Assembly: GCA_950295325.1 (NCBI GenBank)
Contig: OX485803.1
Coordinates: 19,778,001-19,842,000, forward strand
Reading direction: 5' to 3'
Source of the DNA: Polytrichum commune
Lineage: Eukaryota > Streptophyta > Polytrichopsida > Polytrichales > Polytrichaceae
Length of the DNA stretch: 64,000 nucleotides
Within the stretch, counting starts at the first letter, position 1; the number at the start of each line of letters is the position of its first letter. Under the pieces are notes generated by a model that was not told where the DNA came from, did no database searches, and worked only from the letters and a program-made list of their open reading frames with translations. Of this stretch, positions 11,134-21,300 are shown one piece after another. Both the position numbers and the translations under genes were made by a program.

Positions 11134-12426
11134 ATGTGCCACTTTGTGCGCCTTATTGCCTCTAGAAATATTGAGGAAAAAAGACCCCTCAAGACATGAA
11201 GGCTTGATGATATCTATGTAGGTCTGCATCCTCAACTCCCCCTTGAATAAAGACTTGGCCTCCTCATTGGAATACGCCCTTTTCACTGAATAACGTTTAT
11301 ATCGCCCCGGGTCATGGACGTCCAACATCTTCCGGCCTCCACAGAGCCGCACAGCCACCTCCAAGCTTGATTCGCCCCTATTGGGAAAAATGCAGGTTGT
11401 AACCCGAAGAGCATTTGATTCGAAGAAGCAATCGCGAGATGCAATTTTCTCCTCTTTAGTGCCATAGTATAAGGCGTCACAAAATCTGACGTTGCTCGGC
11501 AGGTGCGTCTTCAGTACATTGTGAATGAAATGCCGATCCGGATATTCGGAAATCACAGTCCACAATTGGGGGGAGTTTAAAATGCCTGGGAAATCACGAC
11601 GAAGACCTTACAGAGTGGAATCCATAGACTCCTTCACACGCCCCCAAGTGTCTATTCCCGCCTGGAATCCGGGGAGAAACCTTGTGTCCATGTACGCGTA
11701 CGGGACTGGTGCAAGCACTGTCCCACCACTGAACTTGTAGTTATTGTCAATAGACAACACGACATGCTCTGGTGTAACCTCGGTGTTATGCGTACCTAAT
11801 ATGTTCCTCACTTATTCTTTAAACCGGTCATGAATAGGTATTATTTTCCTTGCGGGGTTCATAGCGCCAAGAAGGTACTCCGCTCCAAGCAAGTCTACAA
11901 GTTGTTCTCGCTGGAATTTACCAAAATTATTCGCATACTTCCATACTCTCCAACAATCACGATCAATGGTCTCTTTCTGATCAACGTGAACAATGTACAA
12001 TGGAATCGGGTTTAGACACTGTGCCATGGCGATATAAATTTCATTCTTCTTCTTTCTATTCACCGCCCATTTGCGCACAGTCTTCAAGGTATGTCGAGGG
12101 TGCTCCTCTCCATCTCTGGTGGTGAGGATTTGATCCGCTGCCATGTCGAGCTCCATCTCTGTCAAGCCCCGAAATTGCTTCAGGTCGTTCTTGACCACCT
12201 TCTTCGACTTAAACCCCTTTGTCTTTTTCATAAGAGCTTCGGTCTTCGGGTCTACATAGTCACCATTCTCGTAATCCTTGAATATCCGCTCTCACTTCCT
12301 CCATATGTCATCGCTCAATACATGCAAGACGTGCTCCATGATCAGGTTGTTCTCCTTCTCCACGCGGAACGTCCATATGACGCACGTAATGAATGTCTGT
12401 ATCAAACACCGGCAATGTATCAATCT
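11134..12426 (-). pseudogene. Middle exon 3 of A copy 1
   Basis: Begins after TTTTTTCATAG and ends at GGCACAT then GTAAGTAAT. Conserved blocks: DDIWRKxERIFKDYENGDYVDP; GLTEMELDMAADQIL; KETIDRDCWRVWKYANNFG; and near the end KSLFKGELRMQTYIDIIKP then SFFLNISRGNKAHK. The last block aligns with DELRMEFYLRILRALTRRG...FNVFGGSKPIYAGM of the B gene and looks faintly like the motif I end of an N6/N4 DNA methylase, with the glycines degraded. Three stops interrupt this copy. Role unknown. Confidence 0.7.
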
Positions 12427-12478
12427 CTATGAAAAAACCTCCATGTATTTCTATCAATCACCAACAACATGATAGTCG

Positions 12479-12500
12479 CCCACGGGTGAACACCCGTGAG
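12479..12500. repeat. A palindrome in intron 2, copy 1
   Basis: One mismatch in the right arm (GTGAG for GTGGG). The equivalent in copy 2 is 45574-45595. Confidence 0.92.
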
Positions 12501-13175
12501 AGTCACACAAATGAGAAATTCAAAAGTCACAGGTTTGAAATATACCTTCCACTTCTTAAAAGCTTCCGTGTTGTTGGACTTCTCGCGTACAGTTCGGTCA
12601 GGTCTTCCTCGCCTAATCCAAGTCTTCCTAACGTGCTGAATGCACTCCGTAAATGATGGAAAGTGCTTCCTGTATTCACTATCCAGGTTCAGAACGCCAG
12701 AAAGGTGGAACAGAGGGTCATCATCACCTTCAGGGGCCCAGACCACATTACAAGGCCATTTCGAGAAAAACCTCTTCACCTCATCTGTGCTGCTGGGGTC
12801 ATTCACATACTCCAGACAGGCTGCTAACGTGTGCTGTCCATTTACCACGTGGAATGATTTGTCTTTCACCTCCTCAAAATTGAACGGTTTAGTTCGCCTA
12901 TCCGAAGGAACGATTGTTAAGAAGTTGGGATGAATCTTCGGAATGAAGGCATAGTTGAATAACCATGTCTTGATTTCCTTCAAATACGCCTCGGATATGG
13001 GTCAGTAATTATACCCTGCATCTCCCCGCTCTATATTGTAAATACTAACATATCCATTCACGTCTTCTCCGAATATCCACACCCTTTGGTACTTGTTCTT
13101 GAACAACTTCATATCCATCAACATGTCTCCAACCGATTTGTCTGGAGGCCCATGCATTGATCGGTTGGGAATCTT

Positions 13176-13504
13176 CTCGGGGGGGTAGTCATTGGTTGGA
13201 GTAGCAATATACGTGCGAACAAATGATAGGGTATTTTAAAAACATGGGGGCAAAAATTTATAATTGGACTTCAGAGTAATATAGGGTATCAAAAATGACA
13301 TTGGACATCTTTAAAGTACTATAGGGTATGGAATAATAGGTAATTTGGAATTATAAGTAATGCAAGCCATTTTTCTATTAACCCAAAGTAGAAATTTGCA
13401 TAATGATAGCATGTGAAAAAAAAAAATTGAAAGTAATACCCCCCTATAAAATAGTGGTTGTTCGCACCTATATCCTTAACTTTTTAACACACTGCCCCCC
13501 CGAG
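13176..13504. mobile_element. hAT-like MITE (329 bp) inserted in A copy 1
   Basis: Ends CTCGGGGGG... and ...CCCCCCGAG, with an 8-bp target duplication GGAATCTT (13168-13175 and 13505-13512). Copy 2 has the uninterrupted sequence with one GGAATCTT-equivalent. No coding capacity. The 8-bp duplication places it with hAT-type elements. A second copy lies inverted at 59423-59778. Confidence 0.92.
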
Positions 13505-14239
13505 GGAATCTTCTCGAGTTCAAAAAATGGACTATCCTCGGATGTTTTCTTCTTGCCTCTCTTGGAGACAACTGTGGGAGTCCAAATTCGACGGAAAGAC
13601 GGAAATACAGAAATACGGATTCAATTTCCGTATTTTACCTTGCTTATCTGAGGATAATAGGGTTTATTAGGACAAAATTAATGGTACTAGGAAATAGAGT
13701 AGTCTAACCCCGCCTTGTGCGGTAAAACGACTCTAAATAAGTACTATGACCGGTCCGTCAAATAGGATGGGCGGACCATGTAATCATGGTCCAAACCCTT
13801 GGTCCGGACCAAGTGACGGACGCGCCAAGATTACCCAACGGCCCGGAAGTGGCGGTTACAACGGGCCTTATGGCGGTTGGGGGAAAAGAGAGCCGTTGGT
13901 GAAAATGTTAGTAAAACCGTTGGTGGGAACCGCCGGAAAACGGTTGGTAACCGTTTTCCGTTAAACCGAACGGTAACAGGGGAAGGAAGAGGGAGGAAGG
14001 ATATTTAAGGGTCCCTTCCTTCTCCCTCACACTCTTTTCTGGAAAAAGGCAACCTGTTGAGAGAACGAGTGGTGAGGTGTTCCTTCTTTCGAGCCGCCAG
14101 CAGTTGGATTGCTGGGACTCAACACTTTTCAGTCACCGGCAGTGGGCTTGCCGGGACTTTGTGGCACTTAGACGGAAGAGAAGGACTCCGGAAGAGAGAG
14201 AGAGAGGTTGCAAGCCAAAAAAGGTGAGAGGAGAGGAAA

Positions 14240-16312
14240 ATGCCGGAAGCACGGGAAGAGGATCAGCGGGAACCCATCCCGATTCCGCTGAAAGCCCTCA
14301 CCCCTGCAATTCCGAGGGAGGATAGAGAGCTGCAGGAGCTCGCGGAGGATCTCAGGGTCATGGGTTGTGCAGGATTGCTCTCCAAACCCTGGAATCTCAG
14401 AGCGGAAGATACCCTCCGCGAGTTTAAATTCGAGAGGGGAAATCAGTGGCTAGGCACAAAGAGGAGGGATCCGGAACATTGGACTCCGGATACGTGGAAC
14501 AGGGTCTACGGGTTTCCCAGGGGAATCACGGAGGGGTGGGCCGGCCGCCGCGACGGCCTGTTCGCCGGGAAATTCAGAGGGGACGCGGATCCAAAGGACG
14601 GGTTTCACCCAGGGAACTGCCGGAATATTAGGGAGCGGAGAGTGCTAGAGTTTCTCCTGCCCATTCTCAATCCGGACAAGCCGAAGCGGATTAGCCTCAC
14701 CATGGCTAACACTCTGTTTGGTGCAATGTCCGGAGTCCGGCCGGTGAATTGGGGCCTGATCATCCAGGAGATAGTCGGACGGGCCCTCCCCCATATTGGC
14801 CAGAAACCCTCCTTCCTCTCCCCCTTCATTTTGCACCTCTACCAGCATTTCGACTGCATCACGGCAGAGGAGGAGGACCTGCTCACAATAGCGGCGGATG
14901 AGGTCACCTACAAGCTGCTCCCGGAAGCCGGAGACGTCGAGACGGAGACCTCCAGCGACCCTATTCTTCCGGAAGCACCTCCCTCGTCACCCGGAAGCCC
15001 GCCACCAACCGTCTCGAGGCCACTCTCTCCCCCTCCCCCGCACCAACATCCGGAAGCCGGACCCAGCCGGGAGACCCCATGGCGAAATGTGGACCTATCC
15101 GCTTGGGACTTCCCGGAGAATCCATTCAAGCGGTTCCAGGAGGGGATGGAGGACCTCAAGACCCAGTACTACCGACTGGAGCACATCGTCAAGGGGGCGA
15201 ACCATGCTCTGGACGACTGCGGACCCGGAAACATTCTCCGGGAATTGGCAAAGAGGGCGGACCGGAAGGAGCTGGAGCAGGCCAAGATGGAGAACGCCCA
15301 CCTCACCGCACATGTAGCGGCTATGACCCAGGAGCTGAGTCAGAAGAGTGAGGAGATCCGGAAGTATCATGCGGAGCAGGCAGTGCTCTTCAGCCGGATC
15401 CGGGAGCTGGTGGGTCATCCGGCGGAGATCGTGAACAAGGCACATCTCTACGACCGGATGATGGAGTCAGGAGAACCGGCTTCCGCCAGGCAGACCCTCC
15501 CCATCCTCGTGAAGTATTCACGGACGATGAAGGATCTCCTGGCGGAAATCCAGAGGGTGGTCCCGCCAAGCGGAACACCGCGGAGAGTGCTCTATCCGGG
15601 TCCGCCAGGGTCACCAACCGGAACCCTCTACGAGGTGGTTGGTGAAGTAGCCCTGGTTCAGAATCCGCCGGCCTCTGCAGGACCCAGCCAGCAAGGAGGC
15701 GGCTCTCGGCCTGGTCATTCCGGAGGGGCTCCGGAAAGGGTCCATTCTCCCCAGGTGAGGCGGAAGAGCACCGGGTCGGTCCGATCCGGAAGGGGCCAGT
15801 CCCCTGTTCCGCGGAACTCGGATAGGTCCCGGACTCCGGATAGGGCTCGGACGCCGATCCGGCACCAGACTTCCGATCGGGAGGCCACTCCGAGTAGGGG
15901 CAAGGCTCCTATGACCCACGCCTCGCCATCGTCTCCACGGGACTGCCAAGTGGTGAGTCCATTTCCTCCGCCACACTCGAGAGCGGCCTCCAACAGGGAT
16001 CCGCGGACGGCTTCACTCTCGGGTGGACGGAATCCGGAGCAGGGCACCGGAAGCGATCCTTCTCCAGTCCGAAGCATCCGGATGGGGACAGCTTCCGGAA
16101 CCCCAGGGACAGTCTCCGGGACACCAGGGACCGCTACCCCACGGACCGAGAGGGCAGCGGATTCAGAGGACGAGGTTGCTCCGTCTCCGAACATGAGGAG
16201 GATGCTCACGCGGCTACAGAAGGCGTCGCCGGCCGGGGGCTCATCCGCCGTCAGCGGATTAGGGAGTCACTCAAAGGAGGGATCGGCTCCGAAGAAGCAC
16301 CGGTCTTCTTAA
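14240..16312 (+). CDS. 690-aa ORF1/gag-like protein of the 4.1-kb element
   Basis: Uninterrupted frame of 690 codons from ATG at 14240. The N-terminal third looks folded: LREFKFERGNQWLG, TWNRVYGFPRGITEGWAG, RRVLEFLLPILNPDKPKRI, LTMANTLFGAMSGVRPVNW, FLSPFILHLYQHFDCI. The layout recalls the plant 'putative transposon protein' ORF1 domains of LTR elements, but I cannot name the family. A proline-rich linker follows (about residues 235-270), then a helical, coiled-coil-like part (KRADRKELEQAKMENAHLTA, SQKSEEIRKYHAEQ), and a long Ser/Arg/Pro-rich, disordered C-terminus with many SGRGQSP- and RTPDRARTP-like phrases that suggest RNA binding. No protease, RT or integrase is present. The open frame implies recent arrival or selection. 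Confidence 0.65.
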   Translation: MPEAREEDQREPIPIPLKALTPAIPREDRELQELAEDLRVMGCAGLLSKPWNLRAEDTLREFKFERGNQWLGTKRRDPEHWTPDTWNRVYGFPRGITEGWAGRRDGLFAGKFRGDADPKDGFHPGNCRNIRERRVLEFLLPILNPDKPKRISLTMANTLFGAMSGVRPVNWGLIIQEIVGRALPHIGQKPSFLSPFILHLYQHFDCITAEEEDLLTIAADEVTYKLLPEAGDVETETSSDPILPEAPPSSPGSPPPTVSRPLSPPPPHQHPEAGPSRETPWRNVDLSAWDFPENPFKRFQEGMEDLKTQYYRLEHIVKGANHALDDCGPGNILRELAKRADRKELEQAKMENAHLTAHVAAMTQELSQKSEEIRKYHAEQAVLFSRIRELVGHPAEIVNKAHLYDRMMESGEPASARQTLPILVKYSRTMKDLLAEIQRVVPPSGTPRRVLYPGPPGSPTGTLYEVVGEVALVQNPPASAGPSQQGGGSRPGHSGGAPERVHSPQVRRKSTGSVRSGRGQSPVPRNSDRSRTPDRARTPIRHQTSDREATPSRGKAPMTHASPSSPRDCQVVSPFPPPHSRAASNRDPRTASLSGGRNPEQGTGSDPSPVRSIRMGTASGTPGTVSGTPGTATPRTERAADSEDEVAPSPNMRRMLTRLQKASPAGGSSAVSGLGSHSKEGSAPKKHRSS

Positions 16313-16729
16313 TTAGGGGAGTGGCTAGATCGATTAGGCAGAAGGGAGGTAGGCAGGTAGGACTTAGGAGTTTTTGAAGACGATTAATAAAATTTTCCTT
16401 TGGTAGTGTCAGCGGAAAACCCGGATCTGGATCCGAGAAATCCGGGAGACCGGGGGTAGTTAGGGTTTTCTTGAGCGGCGGCCGCTTGGGCCGCCGCCCT
16501 CAGTTTAGGGATTTTTGAACCTCTACTTAAGGCTGAATAAGGAGCTTGGGGGGGGTTCCTTCTCCATTGTTGTATTGTGGTTACTCCTACCCTGAATAAA
16601 TGTCTTTGCTTCTCACCCCTTGACTTCTCTTGATTGATGTGTGTGTGAATGACCCGGAGATCGTTAGTGGAAGAGAAAGGGAGGGCATGAAGGATAGGAG
16701 TTCCGGATAGGACATGAGAGAGGAGACCC

Positions 16730-17290
16730 GGATCAGATCCGGTTACCGCCTTGTAGATCCTCTCTGAGTGTAGTGGGAGGGAAACTAATCCGGTAGGTTG
16801 GGTAACGTCTAGGTGGGATAGCCGCTGGGAAGATTGGGTGAGATCCGGAAGGAATCTGGACTTATGCCAATCTGATCTTCTGAAGAGGTCCCACCGTCCT
16901 TAGACGGACCTGCCCGGATTAGTGGTACGGATCGCCTATTTATCTCAGATTGAGTAGAATCCAAGGTAAAGGTAGCCGGACAGATCCGTCGGACGGAGAA
17001 GGAGAGGTCCGGATCAGTAAGGATTCCGATAGGAGGCCACCTCCGGAGTGCAGTAGGAAGAGATCCTCATTGTTCCGAATGCCTGGGTAACGTCCATGTG
17101 AGATAGCCGTCGTTAGGACTGGGCAAGATCCGGAAGGTGCCGGACTTACGCCATCCGACCTTCTGAAGAGGTCTCACAGTCTTTGGACGGGGTAATCCGG
17201 AAAGTGGTACGGGTCACCTACTCATCCCGTCGAGTTAGATCTCCGGTTGGAATCCGGACTCCTCTGGCCACTTTGGTCCCAAGAAACAAA
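16730..17290. repeat. Two diverged tandem repeats (about 280 bp period)
   Basis: Shared blocks in the same order: GGGTAACGTC, GATAGCCG, AGATCCGGAAGG, CTTCTGAAGAGGTC, and GTGGTACGG. Copy one about 16730-16965, copy two about 17008-17245. Confidence 0.75.
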
Positions 17291-18613
17291 CCAGATCTCT
17301 CTGCGTGACCTGCCAGGACGGACCTGATCAATCCGGATTGGTTGTGAGGGAGTTTCCGGATTCTAACCTTATCAAGGACGTCTTCACCGGAAGAAACCAA
17401 TTATTCTAGAGGGTAGACGTAAAGGGGTGGGTAAGTATTATAAAGAGGACCTAGAAATAACATCCGGAGAGGTACCCTCCGAAAAAAGGCTAAGAATGTC
17501 ACCAAAGACCAAATATCCGGAAATTAGGATTTCCGGAAATTTGGCTAAGGAAGAAGAAATAAGCAGGTACGGAGAGTTTTAGACCTCCTACACTTCACAG
17601 AATCCCTGGACGATACTAAGGTCACCCGGAAATATCCGGATTTGGCACAAAAACCCGCCAATCCGGAACTTTTGGTGTTTGTGGGTTCCCACAACAACAT
17701 CCTGGCCGGGAGTGTCTTCGACAATCAGTGGTTGTCCTTCATCGGGTCTCGTCTTCTTCCTAGACGAGGTGGCACGGACATCAGCAGGATCCTTCCTCTT
17801 GCCATCGCGGATTTCCTTCTTCTTCAAAGATGCTTCCAACCTTGCCGCCTTTGCCTCCTCAACTATAACCTTCACTCGTGCTAGAGCAGACTTGTAGTCA
17901 TGCTCGATCATTACTGATCTCTCCTCCACGGTTTTCGTGTGCACATTGGTCTCGCAATATTTTATACAATAGGTGAGGAATTCACCGTTCAATAAGCAGA
18001 TGTTCTTTCCCTCATTGTTGAGCTCTTCATTCACATCCGCATATGAGAAAGTCTCCAAGAGTGCTGCAACCTTGAAGTCCTTCTTCCGTTCAGACGACTT
18101 GCACATTATCAATACCCGGCTCCCATCCGCTTGAATATCCAGTACATGTTTTGCTTTCATGTATTTTCTCCATGTGGAATTAAGCCCAGTCTTCGTGTAC
18201 AGCGAAAGTACCGTTGTCTCTCGGAAACCACTGTACTGCATGAACCATTGCAAATCTGGGCCCAAAACTTCGACATTGTAATTCACTCGTCTGCCCACGC
18301 CTCCAGATACTGCAAAAGACAATGCACGTGTTAGTACTCAGCATAGCCCAATATTATCACGGATTCTATAACTCATATAATATTGGCATGCACATAGGTA
18401 TTGTGGTTATACCTTTACGAGTTGTTTGCTTAGTTCTTGCCATCTCAATTCAAATGAGAGAACACTTCGACACCTCTATGTACCTAAATGAAACACCAAC
18501 TATCTATCACATGTTTATGTCTAAAACCTTCAAAAGACATACCAAATTTGTCTATATAAAAAAATCCAAAAGACATTTATCAAACAAAAAATCCCAACCA
18601 GATGAGTGCAAAG

Positions 18614-18872
18614 GCCCACGGGTGAACACCCATGGGCACTCCTAACCAGGTGGGTGTAAGGCCCCACGGGTGTTCACCCGTGAGCCTCCCCACGAGGTTA
18701 GTGCCAGGGCTCACGGGTGTTCACTCGTGGGCCTCTCCACCTAGTGAGTGCAAAGGCCCACGGGTGAACACCCGTGGGCACTCCCAACCAGGTGGTTGTA
18801 ATGGCCCACGGGTGTTCACCCGTGGGCCTGTCCACCTGGTGACTGCAAAGGCCCACGGGTGAACACCCGTGA
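18614..18872. repeat. Array of six A palindromes, 46-47 bp period
   Basis: Palindromes begin near 18614, 18661, 18707, 18754, 18801 and 18848. Spacers of about 22 nt are themselves alternating near-complements containing CACCTGGTG or CCAACCAGGTGG, so the true unit is about 94 bp with two palindromes. Centres alternate AA/TT. Several members have one arm mutation (e.g. CCCATGGG, ACTCGTGGG). Located in intron 1 of the A gene. Confidence 0.93.
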
Positions 18873-18959
18873 GAAATGCTGACTGAGAAAAAAATGTTTC
18901 TCCGGTGAGTACCACTTTCAGCCTCATATTAATGAGACTTCATACATTAATATAACGAC

Positions 18960-19500
18960 CCTGAATAAAAGACTAGGTCAAAAGCAACAATTGTTTCTAA
19001 AGAAAAAAAGAAAAATGTTTTTTTAACCCAAATTAGAATAATTTAAGAAATTTAATAATTTTAGTGTATTTTCTTTAGAAAACTTTAAATTTAATGAATT
19101 TTTACTGAAAATGTTTAAATAATTAAAATAAAATTCTTGATTTTCCCATACATAGAAGAAAAGAGTGTTATTAAAATATTTTTCAGAAATCTTATCATTT
19201 TCCATAAATCTTAATGGGTAATTTTCTATAAAAAATGGACAACTTTTGTATAGTTTGTAATTGTTTTGAAAAGTCTGATTTTTTTTGCTTTGTTTTTTTA
19301 TCGAAGATTTAAAATAATGGCTTTTTGATTTTGAGTAAGTTTTCTGGTTTGCGCTTTGCGAAGCGGGGCACAGGCATAAGAAATCTAGGGCACAGCTGCC
19401 TGCGGCCCTTATCTGATTAGGGCACCACTCTCTACTTATTAGAATACAAGGCGCAGCGAAATATTTTTCTTTTTTTCGGCCAAAATTATATTCCATGGTT
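18960..19500 (-). other. AT-rich insert of organelle-like composition in intron 1
   Basis: Very AT-rich block between the two palindrome arrays. On the minus strand a frame runs through KYFNNTLFFYVWENQEFYF and NFLNYSNLG with heavy Asn/Lys/Phe use. A GC cluster GCTTCGCAAAGC sits near 19355, a type of palindrome I associate with organelle genomes. It may be a fragment of mitochondrial or plastid DNA; no organelle gene was recognised. Confidence 0.35.
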
Positions 19501-19523
19501 GTAAGAACGCAGATGAGGGGAGA

Positions 19524-19691
19524 GGCCCACGGGTGTTCACCCGTGGGCCTCTCCACCTGGTGAGTGCAAAGGCCCACGGGTGAACACCCGTGGGCACTTT
19601 GAACCAGATGAGGGGAGAGGCCCACGGGTGTTCACCCATGGGCCTCTCCACCTGGTGAGTGCAAAGGCCCACGGGTGAACACCCGTGGGCA
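19524..19691. repeat. Array of four A palindromes, 47 bp period
   Basis: Members begin near 19524, 19571, 19618 and 19665, alternating TT/AA centres, with spacers TCTCCACCTGGTGAGTGCAA and CACTTTGAACCAGATGAGG-like. Same spacer words as the array at 18614, so both derive from one 94-bp unit. Confidence 0.93.
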
Positions 19692-19765
19692 CTTCAAAAT
19701 AACCAGTTTGAAATAACCCCTTTCACACTAACAGCCAAACTGGGAACTATGTTATGGAAACTCAC

Positions 19766-19818
19766 CAGGATTCTTTGGTGGGACCATGGAGAATGTTCTT
19801 CAATATCAATGTGGGTTC
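19766..19818 (-). pseudogene. First coding exon of A copy 1
   Basis: Acceptor GTTTTGTGCAG, exon with ATG at 19787 (MVPPKNP), donor CCTG then GTGAGTTT. The 22 coding nt join in frame to exon 2. The start resembles MAPKKRPG of the B gene, which also begins next to an acceptor. Confidence 0.55.
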
Positions 19819-20289
19819 CTGCACAAAACAAAACACAAGAGCATGTGTTTCAAAATATGCCTACATGTGCAATACATTCATACTCTCAAACATCTAAACA
19901 TGTAAATTTTGGTCTCACATTCTTATGAATATAGCCTCCACATGTCATTCTTCTTGCATTATGGTTTGAGCATTCTTCTCACATTTCAAACCCTAATGCA
20001 TCAAAGATTCAAGCAATTCTTCAAACAATTATGAAATTCTAGCAATTCAAACCCTAATGCATCAGAGATTGAGCATCAAATGCACAATCTCAGACAACAC
20101 ATTCCAGACATTCATCATTTATCTCTGATTCACCACATACAACAACTTATAGCCTCAAGCATTACAATGCAAGCAAGAGCATGAATGAAATTGAAAGAGA
20201 TTGCAAAAGAATGAAAGAGAGTGCAAAACATTGAAAGAGAATGCAAGATTGAAAGAGTTCATATACTTAAAAGATTGTGGATTCTCAAC

Positions 20290-20660
20290 ACCTCATGATT
20301 TGAACTTCCTTCTACTTGCTTCCTTGTCTCCTTACTCTTCTCCACATCTCACCACTACCACATTCTAGATTGAGCAAGAAACAACTCTCCTTGCCAAGAA
20401 ACTAACACATCTTCTAAGAGACTACAACCTGAATCTATTCCAGGGTTTTCTTGAGAAGAGGAGCAAGACAAGGAGTAGAAGGAAGAGAATTAAGAGAAGA
20501 AAAGCAAGTGCAGAATTGAGGGAGTAGAGGTTTGCAACTACATTCCAGAAAAATGGAGAGTGGTGAAGGAAACAGAGGAAGAATTGGGAGAAGAGAATGA
20601 GAGAGAGGGAGAGAGAGGGTGCTAAATGTTGCCATAATGACGAGCGGGTGGAAGTAACAT
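20290..20660 (-). promoter_or_regulatory. Possible 5' leader of A copy 1
   Basis: Read on the minus strand, a CT-rich leader-like stretch (TCTCTCTCCCTCTC near 20610, then CTTCTTCC-type runs) lies upstream of the first coding exon. No TATA box was found. Assigned by position and composition only. Confidence 0.25.
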
Positions 20661-20819
20661 GACACATAATGCCTCATTAGTACGAAGGGACATGACGGAG
20701 GAAATCTCGGGACGTGAAGAGATATGCGATTTGGCGGCTAAAGTACGTTTTGAGGAGGGGATGGGCGGTATGATGGTATTAGGAGGTAGCGATAAAAAAT
20801 TATTGGTACTTTGTAAGGT

Positions 20820-21300
20820 TCGCCCTATTGGTATGATAATTATTAGCACTTAGTAAGATATCTAAGTATTAGTGAGATAATTATTAGTAATTAGTAAGAT
20901 ATCTAAGTATTAGTAAGACAATTTTTAGTAATTAGTAAGATAACTACGTATTAGTAAGATAATTATCAGTACTTAGTAAGATAACTCATATTAGTAAGTT
21001 AATTATTAGTACTTATTAAGATAACTCATATTAGTATGATTGATATTATTTTTATTGTTAGTAAATTGTCATATTCACTCTATTGTTAATATTAGTAATA
21101 TTAGTAAAAATGATTTATAGTAATTAATAGTAATTACCAGTAATAGTAACTAATAGTAACTAATAGTGAATGCTAGTGCTTCATAGTTCATTATAGTCAT
21201 TAATAATGTTTAATAGTGATTAATAATTATGAATTACTAATGGGTGACTAGTAGTGATTAATAATAATAATAATAATCACTTTCAATCGATAAATGGTAA
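20820..21300. repeat. Degenerate AGTAAGAT / TAGTAATTA tandem repeats
   Basis: Phrases such as TTAGTAAGATAATTATTAGTA repeat about eight times to 21050, then TAGTAATTAATAGTA-type simple sequence to about 21290. No gene. Confidence 0.8.

Larger units (their letters stand above)
13573..17693 (+). mobile_element. 4.1-kb TG...CA element with one long ORF, inserted in A copy 1
   Basis: Starts TGTGGGAGTCC and ends GGGTTCCCACA. The flanking 5-bp target duplication is ACAAC (13568-13572, 17694-17698), proved by the intact sequence in copy 2 (44837-44860, opposite strand). Terminal inverted match is 7 bp (TGTGGGA). I found no long direct repeat at its two ends, so it is either a very long solo LTR that contains an ORF, or a non-autonomous element with short inverted ends. 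Composition is sharply different from its surroundings: GC-rich and full of the hexamer TCCGGA and its relatives. AT-rich box near 13999 (ATATTTAAGG) and AATAAA near 16595 could bound a transcript. Confidence 0.88.
12546..18309 (-). pseudogene. ParB/Srx-like exon 2 of A copy 1, split by two transposons
   Basis: Starts after GTCTTTTGCAG at 18309; joined to exon 1 the first codon is Val (VSGGVGRRVNYNVEVLG). Residues up to QPLIVEDTPGQDVV precede a 4.1-kb insertion (13573-17693); SKRGKKK follows, then a 329-bp MITE (13176-13504), then RSMHGPPDKSVGD, FGEDVNGYVSIYNIERGDAG, and the ParB/sulfiredoxin-like core: KEIKTWLFNYAFIPKIHP ... FHVVNGQHTLAACLEYV. The NGQH-x-L-A-A pattern and preceding P-x-x-I strand fit the ParB/Srx (DGQHR) fold. 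Ends at GGAAG then GTATA. A TGA lies just before PISEAY. What the domain binds is not shown by sequence. Confidence 0.7.
7697..19818 (-). pseudogene. Family A gene, copy 1 (ParB-like / FCP1-like multi-exon gene), broken
   Basis: Reconstructed on the minus strand from splice sites and from comparison with copy 2 at 44801-51469. Exons: 1 (19818-19766), 2 (18309-12546, interrupted by two transposons), 3 (12426-11134), 4 (10826-9065), 5 (8979-8889) and an FCP1-like exon (8479-7697). Stops not shared with copy 2 occur in exon 2 (TGA before PISEAY), exon 3 (TGA after DDIWRK; TAA after DRFKE; TAA after DSTL) and exon 4 (TAG just before a palindrome), plus a 1-nt frameshift near 9815. So this copy is dead, but its lesions differ from those of copy 2, which shows independent decay. 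Palindromes of family A sit in introns 1, 2, 3 and 5, in exon 4 and just past the end. The full function is unknown. Confidence 0.75.

Noticed and set aside
14898-15445. Overlapping ORFs within the 4.1-kb element
   Set aside because: Shadows of the 690-codon frame caused by its GC-rich composition.
18632-19672. Proteins with GVHPWA, GEHPWA, RVNTRG or GCSPVG repeats
   Set aside because: These are translations of the A palindromes in different frames, not a protein repeat family, except where the palindrome lies in a real exon (47726).
18614-19691. CRISPR array
   Set aside because: Repeat length and spacing look similar, but the genome is a plant's, spacers repeat among themselves, orientation alternates, and no cas genes exist.
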